DNA of 64,000 bases from Puccinellia tenuiflora (Eukaryota; Streptophyta; Magnoliopsida; Poales; Poaceae): the NCBI GenBank assembly GCA_012064385.1, contig QRDG01001840.1, positions 62,001 through 126,000 of the forward strand, in the 5' to 3' direction. The notes beneath the pieces are model-generated. The model was given only the letters and a program-made list of their open reading frames with translations, was not told the origin of the DNA and searched no databases. This document shows positions 10,211 to 22,632 of the stretch, in pieces (within the stretch, counting starts at the first letter, position 1; each line of letters starts with the position of its first letter). Made by a program: the position numbers and the translations under genes.

Positions 10211-11059
10211 ATGGGAGAATACACCAAGATCGCTTATGTTGGTATGGTGTCCGAGCACGCCTTTGGCAGACAACTATTTGAGCTCGTGGAGCAACAGCAA
10301 CTTCCACTGCCTTACTTCAGAGGGAGAGTAGTGAACACCAACGTGCCCGGCGTGGAACGTTGGGAAGTTCGCACCATCATGAGGTCTGATCTTACGACAC
10401 CGGACTTCGAGGCTGTGGATTACACCAAGACTTACCCAACTTGGGAGGAAGGAATCAATACAGCAATGCTGGACCTCATGTCCCGTTTGTGCTACACTCA
10501 CTCCGAGGACATCCCGGAGGACTCCCCTTTTCACAACTTTGGGAAGAGGGATGAGATTGGAATTGCAATGAAGACTGATGGAGATAGGCTGAACATCCCT
10601 ACACTTGAGAAGCATATGGAGGATTTGGAGTATTATGCCTTCAATATGGAGAAGAGAGTTCACATAGAGATGACACTACGTGATCAAGCTAAAGCGGTCA
10701 TTGAGACGCAGACCCAGGAACTCCAGGCGTTGCATACTCTCACCGGGCATATGGAAGAAAACATCCATAACTTGCAGCAGCAGAACATGGAGAAGGATAA
10801 CCTGATAGCAGCACTCCAGGCGCAGCTCAACCCACCCCCACCGCCTGCTGCTGATGATGATGGTGATGATGATGATGACGACGAGGGTGGTGATGATAAT
10901 GCAGGAAATGGAGCTGCACATGCACATGTGCCAGAGGAAGAAGAAGAGGTGATCCAGGACATCTCGAGCGATGAGGAGGGCACGCCTGCAATGAACACTC
11001 GCCAGAAGAAGCGCAAGTGCACGAACTCGCGGGAATACTTCAAGCGCTTCAAGATGTGA
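10211..11059 (+). CDS. 282-codon ORF of unknown function in the LARD-like element, copy 1
   Basis: I do not recognise this protein as gag or any known domain. The ATG at 10211 follows an acceptor-like TAG. Residues 1-130 appear globular. Residues about 145-205 are rich in Glu, Gln, Leu and Lys with heptad-like spacing, suggesting a coiled coil. Then come a proline run (PPPPP near 209), an acidic tract of Asp/Glu from about 215 to 250, and a basic patch RQKKRK near residue 266 that could be a nuclear-localisation signal. It lies 180 bp after the primer site and is the only substantial sense frame of the internal domain. The second copy (16523-17371) differs by six bases, four of them silent. 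It could be a structural or nuclear adaptor protein of the element, but that is inference. Confidence 0.65.
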   Translation: MGEYTKIAYVGMVSEHAFGRQLFELVEQQQLPLPYFRGRVVNTNVPGVERWEVRTIMRSDLTTPDFEAVDYTKTYPTWEEGINTAMLDLMSRLCYTHSEDIPEDSPFHNFGKRDEIGIAMKTDGDRLNIPTLEKHMEDLEYYAFNMEKRVHIEMTLRDQAKAVIETQTQELQALHTLTGHMEENIHNLQQQNMEKDNLIAALQAQLNPPPPPAADDDGDDDDDDEGGDDNAGNGAAHAHVPEEEEEVIQDISSDEEGTPAMNTRQKKRKCTNSREYFKRFKM

Positions 11060-12266
11060 TTAGAGAGACCACCAGTTATCTTAAGTATCGTTATGCGAAA
11101 ATAGTCTAGTATCATTATCGTTTGGAAGTATTGACCTATCAAAATGTGATATGGCAGTACCAGTGCGTTTGTTTTAAAACCTATGAGGTTTTGTTAAGCC
11201 TTCAAGACCTTAAAATTTTGAGTTTTATACAAGTTTGCTTGTTTATGTTGATTGATGGTTGTTTTACATTGTTTGTTGCTTGTTTCTTGCTAGATGTTGT
11301 TGTAAGATGTTTTGCCTTGATTAGATGTATGCGGGTAGGAATACTTATCTCGAATCTTTCTATCTCCACCCATCTCTACTAAGCCCAATTAGTACGCCTG
11401 ATTAAAATACAAGTGGTTCCATCGAAGGATGTCACGCAAATCTGGATTACTTCCTTATTTGTGTGAAGCAACAATCAGCTCTCAACACAATGGAACCTCC
11501 ACCCATGATGCAAAAGTATGGGACTCTTAAGAATATCTCAGAGGAGACAAAACCAGGATGGTCTTAGAGAAATAAATGAAGTTTTACGAGCTACGTTGGA
11601 TGGAAAGTTGTTACGCCAAGGAGAGCAGAAGACCTCAAGAACCAACCATATGTGAGCTATGTTGAGTAGGAGCTTACGTGACTCCCATAGTTTTGAGGGA
11701 TCGAAAGTTAGTTCAGGTTGTTTCACAGATTGGAAACTTCCTGTTAGACAAGAGAGGTTGACCGAGGGTCGTTAGAAAGTCTGGCGCAGTTTGCATAAGG
11801 GAGTCAATCAGAAGATGGAAGCCATGAAAACATTACAATTGAAACGCCATGATGTGAACTCCTCTCATCTTTGTCGGGAGGTAATCCCAAGGAGTTATCA
11901 TTCGATACCCAAATTTACTTTAAGAGATGCACACCTAGCGGAAATGAAGATTCTGATTCAAGAACCCCAATGCTTCGTTTAAGGATGAAAGAATCATCAA
12001 AATCCTTACGAGGAGTTGGTACATGTTATATCTAAAGATTTAAGACGACGAAGCACAACGTCCAGAGCGGGAGTTACAGTTGAGTGCAATGTGACGACTA
12101 GTTTCACCAGTTGACCCTAGTCCGAAGACAGGAGTTGAAGACTGCCTACCAAAGTTTCTTTTAAGGGTGGTAGCCCACCTAGTTTCTTAAACCCTGAGAT
12201 CCTGAACCCATCTTTCTTCTAGCCTCTCCGAATCTCGGGACGAGATTCCTTTTAAGGGTGGTAGTG
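11060..12266 (+). other. Non-coding 3' part of internal domain, copy 1
   Basis: This stretch has many stops in all frames and no recognisable pol remnant. It ends in CTCGGGACGAGATTCC followed by the tract AAGGGTGGTAGTG at 12254-12266, which serves as polypurine tract for LTR copy 2. The CGGGACGAGATTC motif next to a polypurine tract also occurs, inverted, beside 36607 and 43906. That links these elements to one gypsy group, probably Tekay/Del-like chromoviruses. Confidence 0.7.
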
Positions 12267-15200
12267 TGTAACATCCCAAGATTTTCAAATTTTGAAAATT
12301 CAGAGGGTTCAAAAACTTTTGTTGTTTTGTTTCAAAACTCAAAATCATGCATGGCATTCATAAGCATCTTGTGTTTGTTGCATTTGAATTGCTTGAATTA
12401 GTAAAAGATTTCAAAATTAAAAATATATTTTATTAATTGACATAGAGGGTGCAAGGTAACCCTAGTCAATATTTCAAATATTTTGATTTTATTTGATGGC
12501 AAGACTAGTGCCATAATTTTTTATTTTGAATAAGTTCTCTAAAAAGTATTTTTACAATTTGTTTTCCAAAAATTGGGAAATAGCAACAATTACCTTTTTG
12601 TGCCCAAGGGTATTTTGGTAAATAAAGTTGTGCAAAGATGATCCCAAATATTTTAGTTTGATAAAGGGTATTTTTACAAAATTATTCAAATTGGTTTGAA
12701 CCAATTTGAATTTCTATTTTGAAAAGTATGTTGATTTCTGTTTTTAGAAAAAGAAAAGGTTAAAAAAAAAAAGAGAAACCAGCCGCAGCCGAGCCAGCCC
12801 ACCCGAGCCGGCCCATTCCTTTCCTCGCGTGCGTGCAACACCAGCCCGCCAGCAGCCCAGCACCGTCCCCGCTCCAGCCCCTCTCTCCCTTCCTCTCTCT
12901 GTCAAGCGGGCCCCACGATGACGCAAGCTGACGTCATCAATCTTCAACTTCCAGCCCGAGAAATCGAACGATTTCGTTCGGGATCGATCAGAGCGATTTT
13001 CGTGGAGATTGTTTTCTTCGGATCGCGTCCATATAAACCCCGTGATCCCCTCTCTAACCCGCCCCTAAAACCCTAGCTTCACCGCCGCCAGGCTGCTCCA
13101 AATCGAACTCGCGCCGCCGCCATTGCCGCCGGCGAGATCTGCACGCACCGGTGGAACCCGACGCCCCCAACACCTCTTTCTTTGCCCTCTTGCCTTTTCT
13201 TGCTCATGCGCAGCTCCTGGACATCACCTTCTCTTTTTATCGTCACCAGATCGACGAACTCGTGCACGACCGAACAAAGCCGCCGCCGTCCGGGTCTCCG
13301 ACGAGCAATCGCCGGCGAAGGGGTGACCACCGGAGACCACCGCCGCGCCATCGACTCCCCCTCGTCAAGCTGATCATCACGGTAAGCTTCGCGTGCCCGG
13401 GAAGGCCATAGTTTGCCGGGAACGGCCGATGCCGCTCCGTCGCCACCACGCGCCGCCGTCCACCGGAACCCTAACTCCGGTCGGCCGCTGATGCATTAGA
13501 TCTGGACCGTTGGATCCCGATCCGACGGCTCTCTTTATTTTCTTTACCGAACCGGTATCAACCAGTTAAATCGCGCCGCGTCAGCGCTGAGTGAGCGCAC
13601 AGTCAGCGCCTAGTCAGCGTCCACGTCAGCCCCATTTTCTGTAATTTCGGCCGAATTGATTTAATTTGGCAGATTTGCAGAAAAACCCCTGAAACTTAAA
13701 ACCATCATATCTTTTTAATGGCTCGGCCAAATTTAATGAACTTTATATTTTTGAAAACCTTATGATCTGTAGATTATTTTAGAACCATTAGTTTTCTGTT
13801 TTGCCATTTTGAAATTATTCAAATTTCAAATGTGAGATTTGAGTAATTTTGGCATAACTTTAAATCTATAAGTTATTTTAAATTGTTTTCTTCTGCAAAA
13901 GTGTGTATTTTAGTGTCCTCTGTCCAGTAGTATTTTTAGTTTGCACTTGTGCATCATGCATTGACAATGTTTTGTAAAAACTCAAATAGTGGCATTTTGA
14001 CTATAGTAATTGTTTTTAAATTATTAAAGCCACTTAAAATATGAATCATGAGCATCATGCATATAGTACTAATAGAAAACAGAAAGTAATCTCGTATTTG
14101 TGTTAGTGTAAATTTGGCATATTCATACATAGTATGTTTTCTCATTGATTGTATATTGTTTTGCCTAGTTGACTCTCCTAGTAGAAAAACCACCAAGTTA
14201 GGACTTGTGAAAACCTGAAGTGCAATGAAGGTGCCCATTTGTCAACTTGGGATTTTCAACATGATGCTACTACAAGGAGTACGAAGAAGTGACTTAGCCA
14301 TACCCAAGAAGTGACTTAGCCATCTCAAAGAAGTGGAAGCACTTAGAAGAAAACAAGATGAACTTCAAGGAGACCAACCCCATTTTTTTTTAAGTTTGTC
14401 TCCCTTTCTTTTCTTTTCCCTTTGACTTAGTGGTGTGGAAAAGTTAAATTCAAGACCAGCCTTGGTGATACCAAAACCGTCAAGTCTGCAAAACCATCAA
14501 TTCTACAAAAAGTCAATGAAGTCATCACACCAAGGAGGAAGCTACGAGGAAGCCTGGAGATGATCGTTTGGAAGACCAACTACATCTTTCTCACTCTCTC
14601 TCTCCTTTCCGCTCTTCCTATCCTTTCTTTCACTTTGGACATAGACCAAGTCCTTGGTGTTTATGACTAAGTCCCTAGAGTGCTATCAATGAAGATCAAG
14701 ACTCAAGAAGAGGTGACCAACACTCAAGAGGAGAAGTTCAAGGCACAAGATAAGAAGTTTCAGAAACAAGAGAAAAATACCAAGGTGAAGCACAACAAAT
14801 AGGGATCCACTGGAGTTAGATTTATCTTCAAACTTAAACCTTGACCAACCCATGCCCTAGTAGCTAACCATAAACTCTTTTTCGTAACTCTTTTGAGAGT
14901 TGAACATTGATAATTTTATAACTAACTTGTTTAAAACTCTTTTGCTATGTTTGTTCTTTCAATGTTTTCTTCCTTTTGTTTGTATGATTGTTAGCATGTT
15001 TGTTTATATTATTGTTGTTGTGATTTCTATGTATAGATTGAACGGAGTGCAACGTTGTTCCTTGTTGAAAAGAGTGTGAGCAACGACAACTTCCAAAGGC
15101 AAGTGGCACACCCCCATAATTTTCCTAAGTATTTTATATGCATTACTAGTGTATTTATTTATAAGCATGTGTTGGATAGTATTATTGTTGTGCTAAACCC

Positions 15201-16327
15201 ATCATACCTCTACACTAGTTGTGTCTAGAATCCTATGGATAACTTAGTAGATATATTGATGCTATGCAAAAGTGTTTTATTGAAAAGCTTAATTCTACTA
15301 AGTTAATTTATCACCTGGGTGGATTTGGGCTTGAATGGTTGTATGAGTTGAGTGTTGTCCCTAGGGGTTTTACCGATGGGATATTCACTTGTGGATTGCC
15401 ACCCAGGAACAAAGGGACCAAAGTTTACTCTAAGTGAAGATGCTTCCCGTGCAGCCATTAGTCATATGGGCTCTGGCTAGATGAATTAAGTTGCGTGGAC
15501 TCCTCCCGGCTTGACAAGCAGATGTAGAGGATGTAGGTGGAACGGGTCAAGCCAGTAAGGGAAGGAGAAAATGCTTCTGAAAAGTCTCGTCTCAACTCTC
15601 TCCTTTTCCTTAACACAAATTGAGTGCTTCAGGATAGTTTGGGTTTGTTGGGTCTAATGGTGAAAGTGCACAACCTCTGCAGAGTTAAAAACTAAGTACT
15701 TAGCCGTGTCCCCGGTTACGGACAATTCAAGCAGCTGATCAAGGATTCGACGGAGGCTCCCAACATTCCAATTTCTCTAAGTAAAACTTGTTGGGTAAAC
15801 ATGGGTAGATGAGATTGTGGTTGTCATACCATACATGACTCAATTTTAAGGAAAAGATTTTACAAAAGTGTTAGGCAAAATTGGCTTTATACAAAATAGC
15901 CTTGAAACTCCACCAGCCAAATATGCATACAGGTTATAGAGTTATTCCACTAAGTGTCCACATAGTGTCACTTGCCATCCATTTCATATGGTTCTGACCC
16001 ACCTCGTTGAATTATTTTTATCAGGTTATTCTGACGAAGAGTGAGGTTTCGTTAAGGGTTTCGAGTCTGCAACCAACATGTTCGCCTGTGGCACATGAAG
16101 ATGATGGAGACTCATTGCTAATTTTATTTCCGCTGTGCTGATCTTTGTAAAATGCTAGCCTTGAGCTATGCAAGTTGTAATGGATATTTGTAAATTCTGG
16201 ATCATTCGTGTAATAAATTGATACAATGTTAAGGTATTCATCGTAAACTGTGTGTGCTAGCGATTCGATCCAGGGACTAGCACTATACACAGGGATCTTG
16301 CCTATTTTTAAGTGCAGGTCCGCTACA
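12267..16327 (+). mobile_element. LTR copy 2 (middle LTR, 4061 bp)
   Basis: It runs from TGTAACATCCC to CCGCTACA and is followed by a second primer site at 16330-16341. It shares most diagnostic bases with copy 3 rather than copy 1 but has private changes, for example GTGAGCG for GTCAGCG and a TTTATTTATAAG length variant near 15160. A middle LTR is expected if unequal exchange between LTRs duplicated one LTR-internal unit. Confidence 0.93.
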
Positions 16328-16522
16328 GATGGTATCAGAGCATTGTGTTGCCTGTAGGTTCGAAAACCCTAGGTTTGGATTAGAAGTATTAGGTTTACCC
16401 TATACGCTATTTTCGAATTTTAAAGTTATTAAAGTTTACTTTAAATTTAAGTACCTTTCATCTTGTAAATTGTTACCCTATTCATTTTGGAATCTAATAT
16501 TTCTCTTCTCTTCAAATGATAG

Positions 16523-17371
16523 ATGGGAGAATACACCAAGATCGCTTATGTTGGTATGGTGTCCGAGCACGCCTTTGGCAGACAACTATTTGAGCTCGTG
16601 GAGCAACAGCAACTTCCACTGCCTTACTTCAGAGGGAGAGTAGTGAACACCAACGTGCCCGGCGTGGAACGTTGGGAAGTTCGCACCATCATGAGGTCTG
16701 ATCTTACGACACCGGACTTCGAGGCTGTGGATTACACCAAGACTTACCCAACTTGGGAGGAAGGAATCAATACAGCAATGCTGGACCTCATGTCCCGTTT
16801 GTGCTACACTCACTCCGAGGACATCCCGGAGGACTCCCCTTTTCACAACTTTGGGAAGAGGGATGAGATTGGAATTGCAATGAAGACTGATGGAGATAGG
16901 CTGAACATCCCTACACTTGAGAAGCATATGGAGGATTTGGAGTATTATGCCTTCGATATGGAGAAGAGAGTTCACATAGAGATGACACTACGTGATCAAG
17001 CTAAGGCGGTCATTGAGACGCAGAACCAGGAACTCCAGGCGCTGCATACTCTCACCGGGCATATGGAAGAAAACATCCATAACTTGCAACAGCAGAACAT
17101 GGAGAAGGATAACCTGATAGCAGCACTCCAGGCGCAACTCAACCCACCCCCACCGCCTGCTGCTGATGATGATGGTGATGATGATGATGACGACGAGGGT
17201 GGTGATGATAATGCAGGAAATGGAGCTGCACATGCACATGTGCCAGAGGAAGAAGAAGAGGTGATCCAGGACATCTCGAGCGATGAGGAGGGCACGCCTG
17301 CAATGAACACTCGCCAGAAGAAGCGCAAGTGCACGAACTCGCGGGAATACTTCAAGCGCTTCAAGATGTGA
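16523..17371 (+). CDS. 282-codon ORF of unknown function, copy 2
   Basis: Same length and architecture as 10211-11059: a globular N-terminal part, a Gln/Glu-rich probable coiled coil, a PPPPP run, an acidic Asp/Glu tract and the RQKKRK basic patch near the C-terminus. Compared with copy 1 there are six base changes. Two change residues (Asn to Asp near residue 146 and Thr to Asn near residue 167) and four are silent. Both copies are free of stops and frameshifts, although the element lacks pol. The excess of silent changes is suggestive of constraint before the two units were joined, but the numbers are very small. Confidence 0.65.
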   Translation: MGEYTKIAYVGMVSEHAFGRQLFELVEQQQLPLPYFRGRVVNTNVPGVERWEVRTIMRSDLTTPDFEAVDYTKTYPTWEEGINTAMLDLMSRLCYTHSEDIPEDSPFHNFGKRDEIGIAMKTDGDRLNIPTLEKHMEDLEYYAFDMEKRVHIEMTLRDQAKAVIETQNQELQALHTLTGHMEENIHNLQQQNMEKDNLIAALQAQLNPPPPPAADDDGDDDDDDEGGDDNAGNGAAHAHVPEEEEEVIQDISSDEEGTPAMNTRQKKRKCTNSREYFKRFKM

Positions 17372-18577
17372 TTAGAGAGACCACCAGTTATCTTAAGTAT
17401 CGTTATGCGAAAATAGTCTAGTATCATTATCGTTTGGAAGTATTGACCTATCAAAATGTGATATGGCAGTACCAGTGCGTTTGTTTTAAAACCTATGACG
17501 TTTTGTTAAGCCTTCAAGACCTTAAATTTTGAGTTTTATACAAGTTTGCTTGTTTATGTTGATTGATGGTTGTTTTACATTGTTTGTTGCTTGTTTCTTG
17601 CTAGATGTTGTTGTAAGATGTTTTGCCTTGATTAGATGTATGCGGGTAGGAATACTTATCTCGAATCTTTCTATCTCCACCCATCTCTACTAAGCCCAAT
17701 TAGTACGCCTGATTAAAATACAAGTGGTTCCATCGAAGGATGTCACGCAAATCTGGATTACTTCCTTATTTGTGTGAAGCAACAATCAGCTCTCAACACA
17801 ATGGAACCTCCACCCATGATGCAAAAGTATGGGACTCTTAAGAATATCTCAGAAGAGACAAAACCAGGATGGTCTTAGAGAAATAAATGAAGTTTTACGA
17901 GCTACGTTGGATGGAAAGTTGTTACGCCAAGGAGAGCAGAAGACCTCAAGAACCAACCATATGTGAGCTATGTTGAGTAGGAGCTTACGTGACTCCCATA
18001 GTTTTGAGGGATCGAAAGTTAGTTCAGGTTGTTTCACAGATTGGAAACTTCCTGTTAGACAAGAGAGGTTGACCGAGGGTCGTTAGAAAGTCTGGCGCAG
18101 TTTGCATAAGGGAGTCAATCAGAAGATGGAAGCCATGAAAACATTACAATTGAAACGCCATGATGTGAACTCCTCTCATCTTTGTCGGGAGGTAATCCCA
18201 AGGAGTTATCATTCGATACCCAAATTTACTTTAAGAGATGCACACCTAGCGGAAATGAAGATTCTGATTCAAGAACCCCAATGCTTCGTTTAAGGATGAA
18301 AGAATCATCAAAATCCTTACGAGGAGTTGGTACATGTTATATCTAAAGATTTAAGACGACGAAGCACAACGTCCAGAGCGGGAGTTACAGTTGAGTGCAA
18401 TGTGACGACTAGTTTCACCAGTTGACCCTAGTCCGAAGACAGGAGTTGAAGACTGCCTACCAAAGTTTCTTTTAAGGTTGGTAGCACACCTAGTTTCTTA
18501 AACCCTGAGATCCTGAACCCATCTTTCTTCTAGCCTCTCCGAATCTCGGGACGAGATTCCTTTTAAGGGTGGTAGTG
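17372..18577 (+). other. Non-coding 3' part of internal domain, copy 2
   Basis: Near-identical to 11060-12266, with isolated substitutions and a single-base length change. It ends in AAGGGTGGTAGTG before LTR copy 3. No coding remnant is recognised. Confidence 0.7.
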
Positions 18578-21500
18578 TGTAACATCCCAAGATTTTCAAA
18601 TTTTGAAAATTCAGAGGGTTCAAAAACTTTTTGTTGTTTTTTTTCAAAACTCAAAATCATGCATGGCATTCATAAGCATCTTGTGTTTGTTGCATTTGAA
18701 TTGCTTGAATTAGTAAAAGATTTCAAAATTAAAAATATATTTTATTAATTGACATAGAGGGTGCAAGGTAACCCTAGTCAATATTTTAAATATTTTGATT
18801 TTATTTGATGGCAAGACTAGTGCCATAATTTTGTATTTTGAATAAGTTCTCTAAAAAGTATTTTTACAATTTTTTCCAAAAATTGGGAAATAGCAACAAT
18901 TACCTTTTTGTGCCCAAGGGTATTTTGGTAAATAAAGTTGTGCAAAGATGATCCCAAATATTTTAGTTTGATAAAGGGTATTTTTACAAAATTATTCAAA
19001 TTGGTTTGAACCAATTTGAATTTCTATTTTGAAAAGTATGTTGATTTCTGTTTTTAGAAAAAGAAAAGGTTAAAAAAAAAGAGAAACCGGCCGCAGCCGA
19101 GCCAGCCCACCCGAGCCGGCCCATTCCTTTCCTCGCGTGCGTGCAACACCAGCCCGCCAGCAGCCCAGCACCGTCCCCGCTCCAGCCCCTCTCTCCCTTC
19201 CTCTCTCTGTCAAGCGGGCCCCACGATGACGCAAGTTGACGTCATCAATCTTCAACTTCCAGCCCGAGAAATCGAACGATTTCGTTCGGGATCGATCAGA
19301 GCGATTTTCGTGGAGATTGTTTCTTCGGATCGCGTCCATATAAACCCCGTGATCCCCTCTCTAACCCGCCCCTAAAACCCTAGCTTCACCGCCGCTAGGC
19401 TGCTCCAAATCGAACTCGCGCCGCCGCCATTGCCGCCGGCGAGATCTGCACGCACCGGTGGAACCCGACGCCCCCAGCACCTCTTTCTTTGCCCTCTTGC
19501 CTTTTCTTGCTCATGCGCAGCTCCTGGACATCACCTTCTCTTTTTATCGTCACCAGATCGACGAACTCGTGCACGACCGAACAAAGCCGCCGCCGTCCGG
19601 GTCTCCGACGAGCAATCGCCGGCGAAGGGGTGACCACCGGAGACCACCGCCGCGCCATCGACTCCCCCTCGTCAAGCTGATCATCACGGTAAGCTTCGCG
19701 TGCCCGGGAAGGCCATAGTTTGCCGGGAACGGCCGATGCCGCTCCGTCGCCACCACGCGTCGCCGTCCACCGGAACCCTAACTCCGGTCGGCCGCTGATG
19801 CATTAGATCTGGACCGTTGGATCCCGATCCGACGGCTCTCTTTTATTTTCTTTACCGAACCGGTATCAACCAGTTAAATCGCGCCGCGTCAGCGCTGAGT
19901 CTGCGCACAGTCAGCACCTAGTCAGCGTCCACGTCAGCCCCATTTTCTGTAATTTCGGCCGAATTGATTTAATTTGGCAGTTTGCAGAAAACCCCTGAAC
20001 CTTAAAACCATCATATCTTTTTAATGGCTCGGCCAAATTTAATGAACTTTATATTTTTGAAAACCTTATGATCTGTAGATTATTTTAGAACCATTAGTTT
20101 TCTGTTTTGCCATTTTGAAATTATTCAAATTTCAAATGTGAGATTTGAGTAATTTTGGCATAACTTTAAATCTATAAGTTATTTTAAATTGTTTTCTTCT
20201 GCAAAAGTGTGTCTTTTAGTGTTCTCTGTCCAGTAGTATTTTTAGTTTGCACTTGTGCATCTTGCATTGACAATGTTTTGTAAAAACTCAATTAGTGGCA
20301 TTTTGACTATAGTAATTGTTTTTAAATTATTAAAGCCACTTAAAATATGAATCATGAGCATCATGCATATAGTACTAATAGAAAACAGAAAGTAATCTCG
20401 TATTTGTGTTAGTGTAAATTTGGCATATTCATACATAGTATGTTTTCTCATTGATTGTATATTGTTTTGCCTAGTTGACTCTCCTAGTAGAAAAACCACC
20501 AAGTTAGGACTTGTGAAAACCTGAAGTGCAATGAAGGTGCCCATTTGTCAACTTGGGATTTTCAACATGATGCTACTACAAGGAGTACGAAGAAGTGACT
20601 TAGCCATACCCAAGAAGTGACTTAGCCATCTCAAAGAAGTGGAAGCACTTAGAAGAAAACAAGATGAACTTCAAGGAGACCAACCCCATTTTTTTTAAGT
20701 TTGTCTCCCTTTCTTTTCTTTTCCCTTTGACTTAGTGGTGTGGAAAAGTTAAATTCAAGACCAGCCTTGGTGATACCAAAACCATCAAGTCTGCAAAACC
20801 ATCAATTCTACAAAATGTCAATGAAGTCATCACACCAAGGAGAAAGCTACAAGGAAGCCTGGAGATGATCGTTTGGAAGACCAACTACATCTTTCTCACT
20901 CTCTCTCTCCTTTCCGCTCTTCCTATCCTTTCTTTCACTTTGGACATAGACCAAGTCCTTAGTGTTTATGACTAAGTCCCTAGAGTGCTATCAATGAAGA
21001 TCAAGACTCAAGAAGAGGTGACCAACACTCAAGAGGAGAAGTTCAAGGCACAAGATAAGAAGTTTCAGAAACAAGAGAAAAATACCAAGGTGAAGCACAA
21101 CAAATAGGGATCCACTGGAGTTAGATTTATCTTCAAACTTAAACCTTGACCAACCCATGCCGTAGTAGCTAACCATAAACTCTTTTTCGTAACTCTTTTG
21201 AGAGTTGAACATTGATAATTTTATAACTAACTTGTTTAAAACTCTTTTGCTATGTTTGTTCTTTCAATGTTTTCTTCCTTTTGTTTGTATGATTGTTAGC
21301 ATGTTTGTTTATATTATTGTTGTTGTGATTTCTATGTATAGATTGAACGGAGTGCAACGTTGTTCCTTGTTGAAAAGAGTGTGAGCAACGACAACTTCCA
21401 AAGGCAAGTGGCACACCCCCATAAATTTCCTAAGTATTTTTATATGCATTACTAGTGTATTTATTATAAGCATGTGTTGGATAGTATTATTGTTGTGCTA

Positions 21501-22632
21501 AACCCATCATACCTCTACACTAGTTGTGTCTAGAATCCTATGGATAACTTAGTAGATATATTGATGCTATGCAAAAGTGTTTTATTGAAAAGCTTAATTC
21601 TACTAAGTTAATTTATCACCTGGGTGGATTTGGGCTTGAATGGTTGTATGAGTTGAGTGTTGTCCCTAGGGGTTTTACCGATGGGATATTCACTTGTGGA
21701 TTGCCACCCAGGAACAAAGGGACCAAAGTTTCCTCTAAGTGAAGATGCTTCCCGTGCAGCCATTAGTCATATGGGCTCTGGCTAGATGAATTAAGTTGCG
21801 TGGACTCCTCCCGGCTTGACAAGCAGATGTAGAGGATGTAGGTGGAACGGGTCAAGCCAGTAAGGGAAGGAGAAAATGCTTCTGAAAAGTCTCGTCTCAA
21901 CTCTCTCCTTTTCCTTAACACAAATTGAGTGCTTGAGGATAGTTTGGGTTTGTTGGGTCTAATGGTGAAAGTGCACAACCTCTGCAGAGTTAAAAACTAA
22001 GTACTTAGCCGTGTCCCCGGTTACGGACAATTCAAGCAGCTGATCAAGGATTCGACGGAGGCTCCCAACATTCCAATTTCTCTAAGTAAAACTTGTTGGG
22101 TAAACATGGGTAGATGAGATTGTGGTTGTCATACCATACATGACTCAATTTTAAGGAAAAGATTTTACAAAAGTGTTAGGAAAAATTGGCTTTATGCAAA
22201 ATAGCCTTGAAACTCCACCAGCCAAATATGCATACAAGTTATAGAGTTATTCCACTAAGTGTCCACATAGTGTCACTTGCCATCCATTTCATATGGTTCT
22301 GACCCACCTTGTTGAATTCTTTTTATCAGGTTATTCTGACGAAGAGTGAGGTTTCGTTAAGGGTTTCGAGTCTGCAACCAACATGTTCGCCTGTGGCACA
22401 TGAAGATGATGGAGACTCATTGCTAATTTTATTTCCGCTGTGCTGATCTTTGTAAAATGCTAGCCTTGAGCTATGCAAGTTGTAATGGATATTTGTAAAT
22501 TCTGGATCATTCGTGTAATAAATTGATACAATGTTAAGGTATTCATCGTAAACTGTGTGTGCTAGCGATTCGATCCAGGGACTAGCACTATACACAGGGA
22601 TCTTGCCTATTTTTAAGTGCAGGTCCGCTACA
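18578..22632 (+). mobile_element. LTR copy 3 (3' LTR, 4055 bp)
   Basis: It begins TGTAACATCCC after the polypurine tract and ends CCGCTACA, directly followed by the TAATC target duplication and then copia LTR sequence. It is closest to copy 2. The TATA box (19337-19346), the bZIP site (19227-19244) and the splice donor before 19689 are retained. Confidence 0.93.

Larger units (their letters stand above)
5955..22632 (+). mobile_element. Non-autonomous gypsy element (LARD-like) with three LTRs and two internal domains
   Basis: A 16,678-bp insertion in the copia 5' LTR is flanked by the same 5-bp duplication, TAATC, at 5950-5954 and 22633-22637. It consists of LTR (5955-10015), internal (10016-12266), LTR (12267-16327), internal (16328-18577) and LTR (18578-22632). 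Each LTR begins TGTAACATCCC and ends CCGCTACA. Each internal domain has a Met-tRNA primer site, one 282-codon ORF and a polypurine-like tract AAGGGTGGTAGTG before the next LTR. No reverse transcriptase or integrase is present. Long LTRs around a short, nearly non-coding interior match the LARD class, of which Sukkula in barley is an example. The exact family is not determined. Confidence 0.93.

Noticed and set aside
10684..11142. 152-codon minus-strand frame (and its twin at 16996-17454)
   Set aside because: It is the antisense shadow of the 282-codon ORF. The Ser/Ile/Val runs are the reverse of the Asp/Glu tract.
5955..22632. Two independent insertions side by side
   Set aside because: There is no target duplication or host sequence between the units at 12267 or 18578. 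The junctions are normal LTR/internal borders and TAATC flanks only the outside.
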